This document shows positions 47,915-64,000 of a DNA stretch of 64,000 nucleotides, one piece after another. The stretch comes from Clusia tigrina (taxonomy: Eukaryota; Arthropoda; Insecta; Diptera; Clusiidae). The stretch lies in assembly GCA_920105625.2 (NCBI GenBank), contig OV050033.1:56794280-56858279 (forward strand), in the 5' to 3' direction. The first letter of the stretch is position 1, and each line of letters opens with the position of its first letter. The position numbers and the translations under genes are program-made. The notes beneath the pieces were generated by a model. The model was not told the DNA's origin. It did not search any database and was given only the letters and a program-made list of their open reading frames with translations.

Positions 47915-50900
47915 AAGTTTACTTACAATAAAATTATTTGTTCTTTATCAAAGTATATAATGTTATTTTTATTTTATTTAAAAAACAAAATATAAGCATA
48001 TTTAATAAAAAACTTAAATAAAATGAAAAGCAAATTAAAAAATGTTCAATCGAATTTTATTAAAATAAATTTTCATAATATTAAATGTAAAATGAATTTA
48101 AAAAAAAAATATAAAAAAATGCTTGTCGAGTGTTTTGTTTGTTTGTAGCTAAAAGCAAGAAAATTTTTAAATAAAATCTGTTAAAAAATATTTATATTCT
48201 ATTGCAGTTAAATCATTGTTTGAGATAAGACAAAAAAAAAAAAAATTTACAAAGTAAAAGAAAAAAAATTATCTGTGTAATAATTTTTAAGAAAAACTTT
48301 TCCAATTTCAATTGAAACTGTAATTTTGCTTACAATTTTGGAGTGACGTCATCAAGCATAAATATATTCAAGTTTGTTTTTAGAAAAAAGAAAAAAACCT
48401 TTTGGGTAATAAATATATATTACAAAGTTTGTTATTAAAAAAAAAATCTTGTCAAACATAATTCATAATTATTTCAGTGTTTGTTATTAAACAAAAACCA
48501 AGAACAATATAAACAATTTACCAGCAATTCCTCTTTCAATTTGAGTCCTTTTGCCTTTTTCATTATAGTGAATTGGAAGTTTTTAATAAAAAACATGTAT
48601 TTTTGATCACAATTTGTAAGAAAAAGCTCCAATTTCAATTAAATTAATTTGTCTTAGAATTTAAAATGAACAAGTTCACATGTTTTATTTATGCAGAAAT
48701 CGAGAAAATCAATGAAATTTATCAAATGATCAAATTAAAATTGTTAAGAAAAGCAAAAAAGTAAAATTATGAAAGACAAATTAAACATTTTCATTTAGTT
48801 TTCATTGAATAAAATCAACATCACATGGATTTTTCTCGGTCCTGTGTAAAATGGAAAATGTGGACCTGTCTCTTTGTTGATGCCTTCAATTTTCTTTACC
48901 TTTTCCATATAAAAATTTGTTATTAATGCTTTTAGTGAAGCAACATTTATATAATTATTATATCAATAAAGCTCGACAGCAAACAAAAATCATCCTTGTT
49001 TTTATTGTGAGAAGGTTGTTCTTTGAATAAAGTCACGCAGTAAAATAGGCTGGGTTCACCCATTACTTTCGTATGGAAGCAGAGTTGCGGTTTCCATGGG
49101 CGGGACTTTTGATTGAGAAACACGAAATTGTGAGAGGGGAGCATGCTTCTGAGAAAGAAGTGCAATGAAAGATATGCTATTTTCCAAGTAGTAGAATGTT
49201 GCTATTCATAATATTTATTTTATTTCCAAAATCACTTGAGATTCGGTTCACCAATTGGAACCAAATGAGACTGAGAAGTCATCTTGGTCCTTCTTGCTGA
49301 ATTGGACGTCTCTTAGAGTAGAGGATCAGCTGATTTTACAAGCAAAAAACTTTACACCTCGTTGTGGTGAATTGGTTACGCTTTGTTCTTGTGATAGGTG
49401 ACGCAGAGTAAGTTCAAAAAGTTGTAACTACTTTAAAATTACGAAAAATTGACTTAAAGATAAAAACATACAATTATTTGATGATGCTACGTCGAAATAA
49501 GGATGTTAATAATTATATAAAATGATTGATACTCTAAAAATATTTTGGATGGCAACACTGCTCCGCAGAACTCCGAAGAAACAATGTAGCGGCGTTTGAA
49601 ATGATAAAAAATGTTGAGTAAAAATCCAATAGGGTCAATTTGCTGTGATTTTGTCATAAAACACACTACAATATTATTCACTCAGACGCAAGGTGACGTT
49701 ATCTTCCTCTGAAGTGGAAGGAAGCAGATGGATTTCTTCCCTAGTGAATATTCAACCACAAACAAATTGCAATAATGCAACTGATGTAAATAAAGGAAAT
49801 TCAGGGAAAGAGAGAAATGTGTAAGAGTGAATTAAAGTAGTGAACAATTTATATATAATATATTTTTCTGTATGCGATTGTTATTGTAAATTAGGCTAAG
49901 GTTTCCATCTGCGGGAGTTTTGTTTGGGAAGTGTCTGAGCAATCATTGCAAACACCTTTCCACTAAAGTCACCTCAGGTGTTTGCCCAGTAATGTTTTAA
50001 ACTTAAATGCAAGTGAACTTTTATAAAAAGAGTAGGATTCCAGGAGAATTTATTCTAAAGCAGAGACAATTTTTTCACCTGCTGAACTGGTAAACATTAA
50101 TTTGTACAAAAATGATATCAGAAGAAATAAGCAAACCAAATATGATATATAACCAAATATATATCGGACGAAATTAGAGATTTTGTATTTAATGCTAATG
50201 CATTTTTGATATTACAAAGATCTGCCTTCCTCTGAAATCGTTTATTTTGATCACTGTAATACCACTTTCTTAACTTTTGATTATTCACAAGAGGATATTA
50301 ACTTTAAATATATAAATTCACCTCGCTTCCACCTTCCTTCTGATTGAATAATATTGTAGTGTTTTATGTCAAAATCACAACAAATTCAAAGTGATATTTT
50401 GTAGATTTCGAATTGTAGGGCCACATTCTCTCGCAAGTTCGGAGAATTTCACATAAAAACCAAAAAATTGTTTCAACTAATGTGTGAAAGTACTCCAATG
50501 TAACGAATAAGATCCAAACCGATAATTACCAATTTATTTATTTACCTATCAAGTTCTTAAAATGACCACCACCAATATGAATAGTTTGAGAGGAACTGCT
50601 CATTGTAATAATCACTCAGCCAAAAATTATGCTGTGGTAGAAACATTTTAAAACCACCCAGTTCCATTTTTACCACCAACTGAAAAGTTACCATTTCCCA
50701 CCGGTTCCGTGGGTTTCATCAAATATTTAATCACGGACTCAAACCGAAGCTGATTAGTCGACAATACAGTGCCCGCGCTGCAAAAACTGCGGCAACACGT
50801 TATCGACTTGTTCTGTGGGAGTCGCATGCTTGCAAATCATGTTTGCCTGGTAGCTTGGTTCAAAAATCCGCTTATTTGCGTGTTCTGCTGCAATCCGACC

Positions 50901-51410
50901 GAAATTGAGGCGGAATGGCTTTGGAATTCCGATTCCAATCGGATTATGTGGTCCAACCGGATTCCACAGGTGCTTTTCAATGATATTGAAAATTATATCA
51001 AGTTTTTTATTTGGTTTAGTAGCTGCTTTAGTCGTGGTTATGTTTTATAAATATTTTTTTGCAAAAAAATAAGTAAAATGCAATAAAATGTACAATTTTT
51101 CTATAAGAATATTGTTAGATATGTAAATAATGTATTAAAATAAATGAAAATTAATCAAATGGATTATATTGTGGTAGAAATTGTGAGGAGGCAGTGAACT
51201 GGAACATTTGCAACACCACAGAAATCGTTTCGTCAACCAAACTCTATTCCAAATTTCGAACTTGAATTGGAAACCGGCGAATATGTGTACCAATGAATGC
51301 TTTCCTTGGCTTGTTTAGAGCAAAATTCTTTGAAGAAAAATAATGTTTGAAAATTAATGAATGAATTTTCGACTGAAGAGAAGAGTCTCTTCAAAAGAGA
51401 CAAAACTAAT
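47915..51410. other. Gene-free stretch
   Basis: Mostly AT-rich. A less AT-rich patch at 50760-50970 has a 93-codon frame (50769-51050) of no known family. A 9-bp inverted repeat CAAACACCT / AGGTGTTTG lies at 49949-49984. Confidence 0.45.
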
Positions 51411-51417
51411 AAACAAA

Positions 51418-51590
51418 TATTTATTTATTTATTTATTTATAAATTTTTCTCTCTTTTTTATTTTTATTTAATTTATTATTTATTTACTTTATTTACTTTA
51501 TTTTTTATTTTATTTTTTCATTTTATTATTTATTATTTATTATTTATTTATTATTTATTTGTATTTATTTTCTTATTTATTATATACCAA
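51418..51590. repeat. TTTA-rich low-complexity tract
   Basis: A run of TTTATTTA and close words. The open frame over it (51357-51626) is a low-complexity artefact. Confidence 0.9.
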
Positions 51591-51807
51591 AGCACTTTTT
51601 ATTATGTATTCCCCATGACCTTCTGATGACCTTTCGTAACATTCAAATACGATATATGTATGTAAATATATTGATTGTATTTGGTAAGATTGCAGAGAGC
51701 AACACCAGGGTTGCCATGTCTCAAAACATTTTTACTACGCATGTAATCAGATTTAGGTTTACTTCAAATAATATTAATTTTTTCTTTATTTTCATTATTA
51801 TTTATAT

Positions 51808-51998
51808 TGGTGGTCTAGTGGAAAACATGCTAGGCTGTCACTTAGGGGGTCGTGGTTTCGAATCCTGCCCCGGCCATGGTCTCAAAAATGCTTCGTTTGA
51901 AACCTTTTTCTCTCCGAGTCGAGGGCCGTCGTAACTAATACATACTCCCCCAAACCCTTGCAGACATAATTAATCATGGTGTAAGATAATAACAATAC
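51808..51998 (+). mobile_element. tRNA-derived SINE, copy 3 (best preserved)
   Basis: GGTGGTCTAGTGGAAAACATG and then GGTTTCGAATCCTGCCCCGG match the two internal promoter boxes of a tRNA gene, in tRNA-Glu-like style. The body reads GGTCTCAAAAATGCTTC, then CTCTCCGAGTCGAGGG, then CATAATTAATCATGGTGTAA, and ends in an AAT-type tail. These blocks are shared with copy 2. Confidence 0.8.
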
Positions 51999-52545
51999 AT
52001 TTGTTCAAAGGCTCCTTGGAACGAGATCACCGACTTCTGAGAGAATATTTACGTAGCATAACTGAAGAAAACTCCAAACTTCTGGATCCGAAGAGTAGTT
52101 CGAGATGCAGTAGAGATTTTCTCCGAAGTCATTTCTTTTGCTACCAATTTGCATCGGAGTAAGATAAGCAACAATGTGAGATGAATATTTTTATCTCAGA
52201 CAATAGTCTGGGTACAGAGGAATTAAACCTGTTACTTACTGTGGGTGGCGAGTTAGCCCATTTTCGCATCATGGCTTTTTACTGATTCAAAACTATATTC
52301 TACTAAATTTTAATTATTTTTTCCGACCTCGTAGACTAAAAAAAAACCACAATTAGAACCGAATTCGACTGATTTGAACAATTTTTAGTCCATAACTCTG
52401 GAAATCCTCACAGGAAACCAAAGTTTAAATGAAGATTTTACGATATTTATCAGAGTTTTTTTTATGGAAAGTTGTGCCACCGATTTTGATGAAAATAGTT
52501 ATAATGTTATTGCTATGAAAATTAGATATCTCAATTGAGTTGGTT
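51999..52545. other. Gene-free stretch between two SINE copies
   Basis: Nothing is supported. The two SINE copies on either side are in opposite orientation. Confidence 0.45.
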
Positions 52546-52549
52546 CACT

Positions 52550-52692
52550 GGATTGTGTCAACGCTTTCAACTTAAATAGAAAAAGGTTTAGAAAGAAGCA
52601 CTTATGCGACAAGGCCCGGGGCAGGATACGAAACCATGAACCCCCGAGTGTGAGTCTAGCATGCTTAAGGCGCTTTCTCATTATAGCCCTTC
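52550..52692 (-). mobile_element. tRNA-derived SINE, copy 4, inverted, 3'-truncated
   Basis: On the minus strand, GCATGCTAGACTCACACTCG then GGTTTCGTATCCTGCCCCGG and GTGCTTCTTTCTAAACC match copies 2 and 3. The 3' tail part is missing or unrecognisable. Confidence 0.72.
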
Positions 52693-53068
52693 CTTGAACT
52701 AAGTCAGAATTTGCAAAGAGATAGCATAACATTCTACTCTTGTTTGTGACTCTCTCTTTATTCCTGTTTGTTTGATTATTGATTTTTTAATGATTTTCAA
52801 TCACTCTCTTATCAATTCCATCAATATGAGTGGAACATTATTCTGATATACACCTGGATACAGAAACATTGCTTATAGTAAGACTACAGATGTTGGTTAA
52901 AGATCAGTCCCCCTTAGAGGAACGTTATTAGAGCCAGCTTCCGTTCACTTTTATAGTTGCTGCTTTCAATTCACAACTGAACTCCACACTTTCCTATTTA
53001 CTACATCTGCTGTCGAGGTCATTATTAGGACTTTTAGTGAAAAGGAGAATAGCTCCATTTATGACTCG

Positions 53069-53107
53069 TTGTTTGTGACTCCTAATTTAATTAGGAGTCA
53101 CAAACAA
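53069..53107. repeat. 39-bp near-perfect palindrome (18-bp arms, 3-nt loop)
   Basis: Left arm TTGTTTGTGACTCCTAAT (53069-53086), loop TTA, right arm ATTAGGAGTCACAAACAA (53090-53107). All 18 pairs are perfect. Confidence 0.95.
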
Positions 53108-53335
53108 TTTTATTTTAAGTGGCTGTGAAGGGCACGGATACTCGGCCAGAAGACACATTTAGGCCGTGCGCTTCTAATTGATTTTAACTAATTCGACTTC
53201 ATTAAAGAATTATCACTAGTGACTTTTTAATAGCATTTTAACGGTTATCCATGCTTAGTTGTGAACGAAAAAAAGGTGACTTCGTTCAAATATATTTTAA
53301 AAAATAATAGCTTAAATTTATATTCTGAAAAATTG

Positions 53336-53920
53336 TTTACATGTGTATTTCTATATTTTTTTTTTAATATTTTGCTATAATTTTATATTAAATATTTTTT
53401 ATATTTATAAATTTGAAAAAATAATAATTATATATAAAATAAAATAATTATCTATAGGAAATAAATATACAAAATATATAATATATAAATGAACTTATTT
53501 CATAAATATAAATTTATTATATTTTTATATTATTTTTATATTCGTAAATTAAAAAATTATATATGAGAAATAAATATTAAAAAAATATAATACATAAATA
53601 AATTTACTTTTTATATATAAAATCGTTATATTTTTATATTATTTATTTTTTATATTCATAAACTTAAAAAAATAATTATTTGTAAAATAAAAAAATATAT
53701 AAGAAAAAATATAAAAAAATATAATACATAAATAAATTTACTTTTTATGTATAAATTTCTTATGTTTTTATATTAATTATTTTTATATTCATAAAATAAA
53801 AAATAAATATATAGAAAATATAATAATTATATATAGGAAATAAATATAAAAAAATAAATAACGAAAAAAATATTTATTTATATATATTATATATTATATA
53901 TGTAATATAAAAAAATAGTT
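53336..53920. repeat. AT-only tandem repeat, about 108-137 bp unit, four copies
   Basis: The anchor AGGAAATAAATAT or a close variant recurs at 53456, 53564, 53700 and 53835. Each is followed by TACATAAATAAATTTACTTT-like words and TTTTATATTATTTTTATATT. C and G are almost absent. Confidence 0.75.
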
Positions 53921-55644
53921 TTGTTACCTTCATTTTGAATTTTTCAAATTTTATTCCTTTAATAAATAAAACAAATTTCACATTTCCATTTTGTCTTTAC
54001 GTATATTTTATTTAATGCAATTCTCTTTTCAGATGTTGTCCAATTTTATTGTTTTTATTTTATATTTGCTAACATTTCTTTATGCAATACATTTACACAT
54101 AATTAATATTTGTAATTTATAATAATTTTTTCGCATGCTTTTTTAAACATTTTTTGCAATCAAGAAAATAGTTTCAATTTGTGTTTTTTTTTTGTTGCTG
54201 TTTCACATATAATTTTAGGCATAATATATTTTTTTGTGTTCATAACTCCAAATAATGATTTTTTCAATTTATTTCATATTTATGCTTATGTAGATAGCAA
54301 TTTTATGTGTTTTTGTGTATGTTTATATATAAGATAAGCGTGTTGTAAAGATTATCGAGCGGGTTTAGTACTTTATTCTCTTTTCTTCCCTATTCTCAGT
54401 GTGGAAGAATTTTGAAACAATGCTTTCGAGACAAAAGTAATTATATTATATAAACAAGAGATTGATACTCATAAATTTATGTTTAATAGCAAGTTTATTC
54501 TTGGTCAGTGTTGATGTCAACGAAGCCTCAACGAACAGAGGGTTAGAGGGGAAGGGACTACTACGTGGTTTAACATATTTCTCATTTGGTCTGCTACGAA
54601 GTGTTCGCTCATTAAATAATTAGAAAAATTATTCTTAATTTTTGGTAGTTCTCATACATTTTATATTTGGAGTTTATATACGCATATTTTCATTATTAGC
54701 TTTTTCTTTTTTATGTATTTTTTAAGTTTTTCAGCTATTCAACGTAATATTAAATATTTAAATATATTATGTGTTTACGAATAGATTTAATAAGGTTCAT
54801 TGTAAACATAACTAAAAGAGTATATTACAAAAAATATTAATAAAAACACTCTAAAGCGTATTTTCGTCAAAAAAATAAGGAAAAAGCAGCGAGACGGCAT
54901 CACATTCATGTGCAAAATTTAAAAAATTTCGTTAATTACATACATAAAAAGAAAACAAAACATAAAAATGGATTATAAAACAAAAAATTAAAAAAAGTAA
55001 TTTAAATAGTAAAAAATAAAAATATTAAAAACAAAACAATACTTTTTGTGAGATTATTGAGTGTTAAACTGTGTACTTGCACAAGACGAAACGAACATTA
55101 TTTTCATATTAATTTTTTTTGGAAACCAAATAATTTTGGTTGTAAATAATATTAAAATATAATTTTTAACAATTAAACTTAATTTCCTTCTACATTTAAA
55201 CATAACCTTAAAATAAATATTTTTAATTTTGAGGTTAGCACGTGTTAAATAAATTGATTAATCCTTTTTTAATTATTTATTTTGTATCAAATTTTTTTCT
55301 TTAACATTAAACATTAAAAGTTAGCACAAACGCACACACACTGAGCTTTGTTTACAAGTAACGAGCTTAAAAGCTCATATTAAAAGTATTCTAACAAACG
55401 TTTTCTCTACACACACAAAAAAATTACACAGCGCAGAAACAAAAACAATACAAAAACAAAAAAGCAATTAAAACGCGGCACACTTAAGGAATTAATTAAA
55501 AAATAAAAACAATTTCTAATTAAACATAAAATTCGACTAAAATTTAGTCAAAACTGCATTAAAATTAGTTAAAGGTCCTTCTTAAACAAAAAGCTATTCT
55601 CTTTTACACGACAAAGGAGCTTCGATTTTAAATGTTCTCTCAAT
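53921..55644. other. Intergenic DNA and probable CenG1A 3' UTR
   Basis: No coding. The stretch next to 55644 is very A/T-rich, with many TTTATT words on the plus strand (possible AATAAA signals for the minus-strand CenG1A transcript). The 3' end cannot be chosen among them. Confidence 0.45.
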
Positions 55645-60383
<4,739 letters not shown>

Positions 60384-61988
60384 CTGAAAGAGAAGGGTGA
60401 ACAGATTATTACAAATTTTATCTAAAAGAGAAATTAGAAAGAAATTCTATCTGTACCATACCCGGACAGTTGCAAAGAAAAGGTTTGATAAATAACTATA
60501 ATTGAACTAATCTGGGTCACAACATTAAAAGATGGAAGAAAGTAAATTGTTTATATCACTCTATAAATCGGTCCACTTGTAATCTAGATGATCAGTCAAC
60601 TTTTAGTATTTGCATTCCTCAGTATTAGTATTTCAATTCTTCAGCTCTAAATTGTGCTCAGATTGTTAAAACACTCTTACGTGACCTCGTTTAGTAAGTG
60701 TCTGCTGTACAAAGGAATCATAAGGAAAGCTCTGAGTTGGTCTGTGATGACGTGGTCAAATAAAACCACACCTGCATCTCATTTTCTTTCAAGAAATCAT
60801 CTCTAAACTACCTGATTTGTATTTTAGTGTCGAAAAGAAACCATAAATAACATATGAGACTGGGGCTCATCGCAGTGAAGAGAGGAAATCAGCAATCCCT
60901 GATTACCTCGCAACAGCATGTCTCTAGGAAAACAATGGAAATGTATGTCTAAGATTGTTCCAGGATCTTTTTGTCGATATACTTGTACATACGAGTATAT
61001 AATGTAAATCCCTTTATTATATACATGCGTTATTTGGGATTTGTGACCTGATTTTCGATCCAGTTAGGAATAGTAATGGTACGAAATATGATGATCTATG
61101 ATCCGAGTCCTTCAAAAACACCTCCACTCCAAACTCACCTAATATACATGACTGCGACCAAGTCAAAATGAATAAACTTGGACAGTTCTAACTTGTTAAA
61201 GTAGCAGAGAAAAACAAGAAATGAAATTTGTTCCAAGGCAAACATATGTTCTGTTCGGTCTTTGAATAGTTCTCATAAACTCGGTTCTAGTTTAATCTCT
61301 CTAAAATATCTTATCATAGTTACAGACTAAACAATTTTATGTTGAATTTTTGGAGAAGTCCAAAAATGCGGGTTAGGAATTAGAATTATTTTCAAAACTT
61401 AGTAAACTAATTTTCTGACAGTTTGTTTAATATTTTAATATATTATAAAAATCCCGTTTCATTTCTGACATGCTCAATATATACGCTGGGAGTATTATTC
61501 ATCTGCGAAAAGTTCTAGTAAAATCACTTGATTTAGAGTATTTATTAAGGAGGGAATACACCCGGGACATTTTCTTATAAGGGAATATTTCAACTTTCAA
61601 GAAGGACAGAGATGACTGAAAATTAATAATTGGTGAAGTTATCAAACAAATCCATCAGTTGAAAATAACTGTGGTCTAAAATTTGATGAAATATTCCAGA
61701 TAATATGATTTTCTAAGGTACGAGTATCTTGAGCTTTGTTTCAGAATCTGCACCTCGTTTTTGTTTACTAGGACTGGTTTCTGGCAGAGAGTTTTCGTCT
61801 GTTACGGTGTTCAAACTTAAAAATCCTCGTTGATAGATGAAACATTAAATATGGGTGTAAAAACTCGCAAAATTAAACAAGGATATACAGGAAATAAAAA
61901 AAATAATAATTATTATTAATAATATTATTTATTTATGTTCAATTATTATTATAAATAATTAATAATAGCATTGTTCACACTCTCCATA
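60384..61988. other. CenG1A intron, part before the mariner
   Basis: The acceptor for exon 60383 is TTCTCTTTCAG on the minus strand. No upstream GTPase-domain exon (switch or P-loop sequence) can be found up to the window edge. The intron is therefore longer than 3.6 kb. Confidence 0.65.
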
Positions 61989-61990
61989 TA

Positions 61991-63034
61991 CGAGGGGTAC
62001 TATTTATATTTCGGGAACTGGTAACACCATAATAAAGTTTTACATTTTTTAGCATAAACGTACTCACAACGTGTTGATGTGCAAGTGCTATTTGTTTTGT
62101 TTACAGTGAGTTAAGAACATCAATTTGGCCAAAAAATGGAAATGTCAAGAGAAGGTTTTCGTTGGATTATTTTTCACAACTTTCGACGAGGATTATCTCA
62201 ACAAGAATGTGTCGATGAACTCAGTTCTTTGTATGGCGATAAAGCACCGTCAGAAACCAACAGTATATAGCTGGTATAGTGAAAACAATCGTGGTCGTAG
62301 TTCGGTCGCCGACGAACTCCGTGAAGATCGTCCAAAATCGGTTGTTGTGCCACGATTAAAAAGTTCGACCGTGGTGCTTCAAAAGACATGTATAAAATCG
62401 TGACGAATCATGGATATATGCGTATGAGCCGGAAATAAAACAACAATCGACCGTGTGGGTATGCCAAGACGAGCTAAATCCAACAATAGTTGTTCGTGGA
62501 AGAAGCACAGCGAAGCAACTTGTCGCCTGTTTCTTCGGCCGAATGGGTGTGGCCACTATTCCGCTTGAGCAACGTAGGACGGTCAATTGTGAATGGTACA
62601 CGACCATTTGTTTGCCGGATGTCTTCGGAAAAATTCGTAAAACCAACCGGCAAAAACGAATCATTCTCCATCATGCCAATGCGAGCTCTCACTCAACAAG
62701 TGAATTTTTGAGCAGCCAAAACATCGAATTGATGACTCATCCTCCGTACAGTCCTTATTTGGCACCCAATGACTTCTTCTTGTTCCCGAATATCAAAGGT
62801 AAACTGCGTGGTCAACGATTTACGAGCGCCGAAGACGCAGTTGAAGCGTTCAGTTCAAAAACCATGTTTTGAAAGTGTTTCAAGAGGAATGGAAGAACTG
62901 CCATGACAAATGGTTTGAACGAATGCAAAATTGTATTGATCATCAAGGGGAATATTTGAAAAACAATAAAGTAATTTTCATTTAAAAATTTTTGTTATTA
63001 TTTGCTATTCCCGAAATATAAATAGTTCCCCTCG
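61991..63034 (+). mobile_element. mariner element (DD34D type), 1044 bp, dead
   Basis: Inverted ends: CGAGGGGTACTATTTATATT then TCGGGAA on the left, CGAGGGGAACTATTTATATT then TCGGGAA on the right (reverse complement). TA duplications lie at 61989-61990 and 63035-63036. Full mariners are about 1.3 kb, so roughly 250 bp are missing. Ends are well kept (one difference in 27 bp), so it could still be moved by a transposase supplied elsewhere. It lies in the sense opposite to CenG1A. Confidence 0.92.
62142..62969 (+). pseudogene. mariner transposase, broken
   Basis: The N-terminus is the helix-turn-helix (FRWIIFHNFRRGLSQQECVD) from the ATG at 62142. A frameshift near 62255 leads to WYSENNRGRSSVADELREDR. 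About 80 residues are then missing before DESWIYAYEPE (first catalytic Asp). The second catalytic position reads HHANASSH, Ala instead of Asp. The third is NDFFLFP with Asp kept. Spacing from the second to the third site is 31 residues instead of 34, owing to a 9-bp loss. Another frameshift near 62870 separates the C-terminal WKNCHDKWFERMQNCID. The protein cannot be active. Confidence 0.9.
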
Positions 63035-63036
63035 TA

Positions 63037-64000
63037 CTTAGACTGAATTTTTAAAGGACGGTCAAAACTGAAACTTTGTACGCCAACACCTCTGTTATGA
63101 CACTAGAAACGGGGACTAAAGCTTATATGGAAAGTTTTTACTTAAGATACATCCTTCAATTCAATTCAAGTGAAAAATTGCGTACAGGAACTTTAGAGTG
63201 AAAAATTGTGCTAAGAAATTGTAGACTTGAATATTGTCTTCAGGTACTGAAAATGCAAATACTCTGGAAAACAAAAATTAAGACGTGTGATAAAAGAGAA
63301 TAAGATTGGAGATAAAAGTGTTCCTATGAAAATTGGTTGGCTACTTTGGCAGTATCGTTTCGATGAGAGAAATTGCCACTCAGACTGGAAGTTGTCTGTT
63401 TAAGGCAAACTTTATTTATAATTCGTGCAAATGTTTCTAGTTCTCATATTTATGAATGAAAATGATCCTAAAGGATTCGAATGAAATTAATGCTTTAGTC
63501 AGCTCAGGTGAGGTTCAATGAATTGAATCAATATTTCTTTCCCTGTTATACGTTTCTTCTTGAAGAAGTATAAAATCTTCAAATTGGTAGGTATCCTTAT
63601 ATTTGGAAGATTATTTAGTAATTTATTATTACACATTTCAACAAATACATTACACATAAATCAGATTACATATTTAATCAGAAATATTATATTATATATT
63701 TAAGATATATAATATATATTTAAACAGATATAATAGGTATAAAAATAATAATCCCTAAACATGTAATCAGGGATTGAATTGTACCGAAAGAGTGGTTCTT
63801 TGAAAGTATAGAAAATATTGAACTATACGCTCCAAGAGAAATGAGTTTTATAAGAGTGGTAACTATATCGCATCATATCATAAAATACTGTTCTTATATG
63901 AACAATTATTAAAGATATTACGTGTGTGAAGTATATAATTAATATAATTATACAATTAAGTGTGATAAATAATAATATATTAATTTTGAATATCCTAAAT
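63037..64000. other. CenG1A intron, part after the mariner
   Basis: No exon is seen. Positions 63640-63990 are very AT-rich, with TATAATATATATT words. Confidence 0.5.

Noticed and set aside
50769..51050. A 93-codon gene in a less AT-rich patch
   Set aside because: No similarity that I recognise, and the second half is AT-rich and low in information.
60384..64000. Further 5' exons of CenG1A
   Set aside because: No minus-strand frame resembles the P-loop or switch regions of the GTPase domain. The region reads as intron plus mariner.

Overview
The window is eukaryotic nuclear DNA, AT-rich, with spliced genes, and is most likely from a dipteran. A tephritid fruit fly or close relative is my best guess. 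The reasons are the insect-type RpS8, Smg5 and CenG1A gene structures, an R1-clade LINE, a DD41D rosa-type element (a family first described from Ceratitis) and a mariner. The species call is inference. There are no prokaryotic operons, no CRISPR array and no viral gene set.

Layout. 1-3886 (minus) is a decayed R1-clade non-LTR retrotransposon: a 5' leader with an HDV-like ribozyme fold, a gag-like ORF1 with zinc knuckles, and an ORF2 endonuclease/reverse transcriptase broken by stops and frameshifts. It runs off the left edge. About 50 bp from its 5' end lies a 0.9-kb array of a 12-bp unit (3937-4860). 5-30 kb holds no convincing host gene. It is filled with tandem repeats and transposon relics: a TA array, a 197-bp pogo-like MITE, a C-rich 15-bp minisatellite, an I-like LINE stub with an 11-bp target duplication, an 872-bp solo LTR inside a ~177-bp tandem repeat, a 931-bp rosa element inside another tandem array, several shorter arrays, a SINE and a reverse-transcriptase fragment.

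30.4-32.0 kb (minus) is ribosomal protein RpS8, complete in four coding exons (208 aa), with RNA-like structures in two introns. 34.9-45.7 kb (plus) is Smg5, the nonsense-mediated decay factor: six coding exons, 1225 aa, two upstream non-coding exons and a ~4-kb first coding intron that carries a possible MITE. 45.7-55.6 kb is gene-poor, with SINE copies, AT-rich arrays and a near-perfect 39-bp palindrome. 55.6-60.4 kb (minus) is the 3' part of CenG1A (AGAP-type Arf-GAP): six exons covering the end of the GTPase domain, a split PH domain, the Arf-GAP zinc finger and ankyrin repeats. Its 5' part lies beyond the right edge. The intron that leaves the window contains a dead mariner (61991-63034).

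The three host genes (translation, RNA surveillance, Arf-GTPase control) are independent housekeeping or signalling genes and show no functional clustering. The most unusual content is in the mobile elements: a ribozyme-like 5' end on an R1-clade LINE, and three different elements lying in or beside tandem-repeat arrays.
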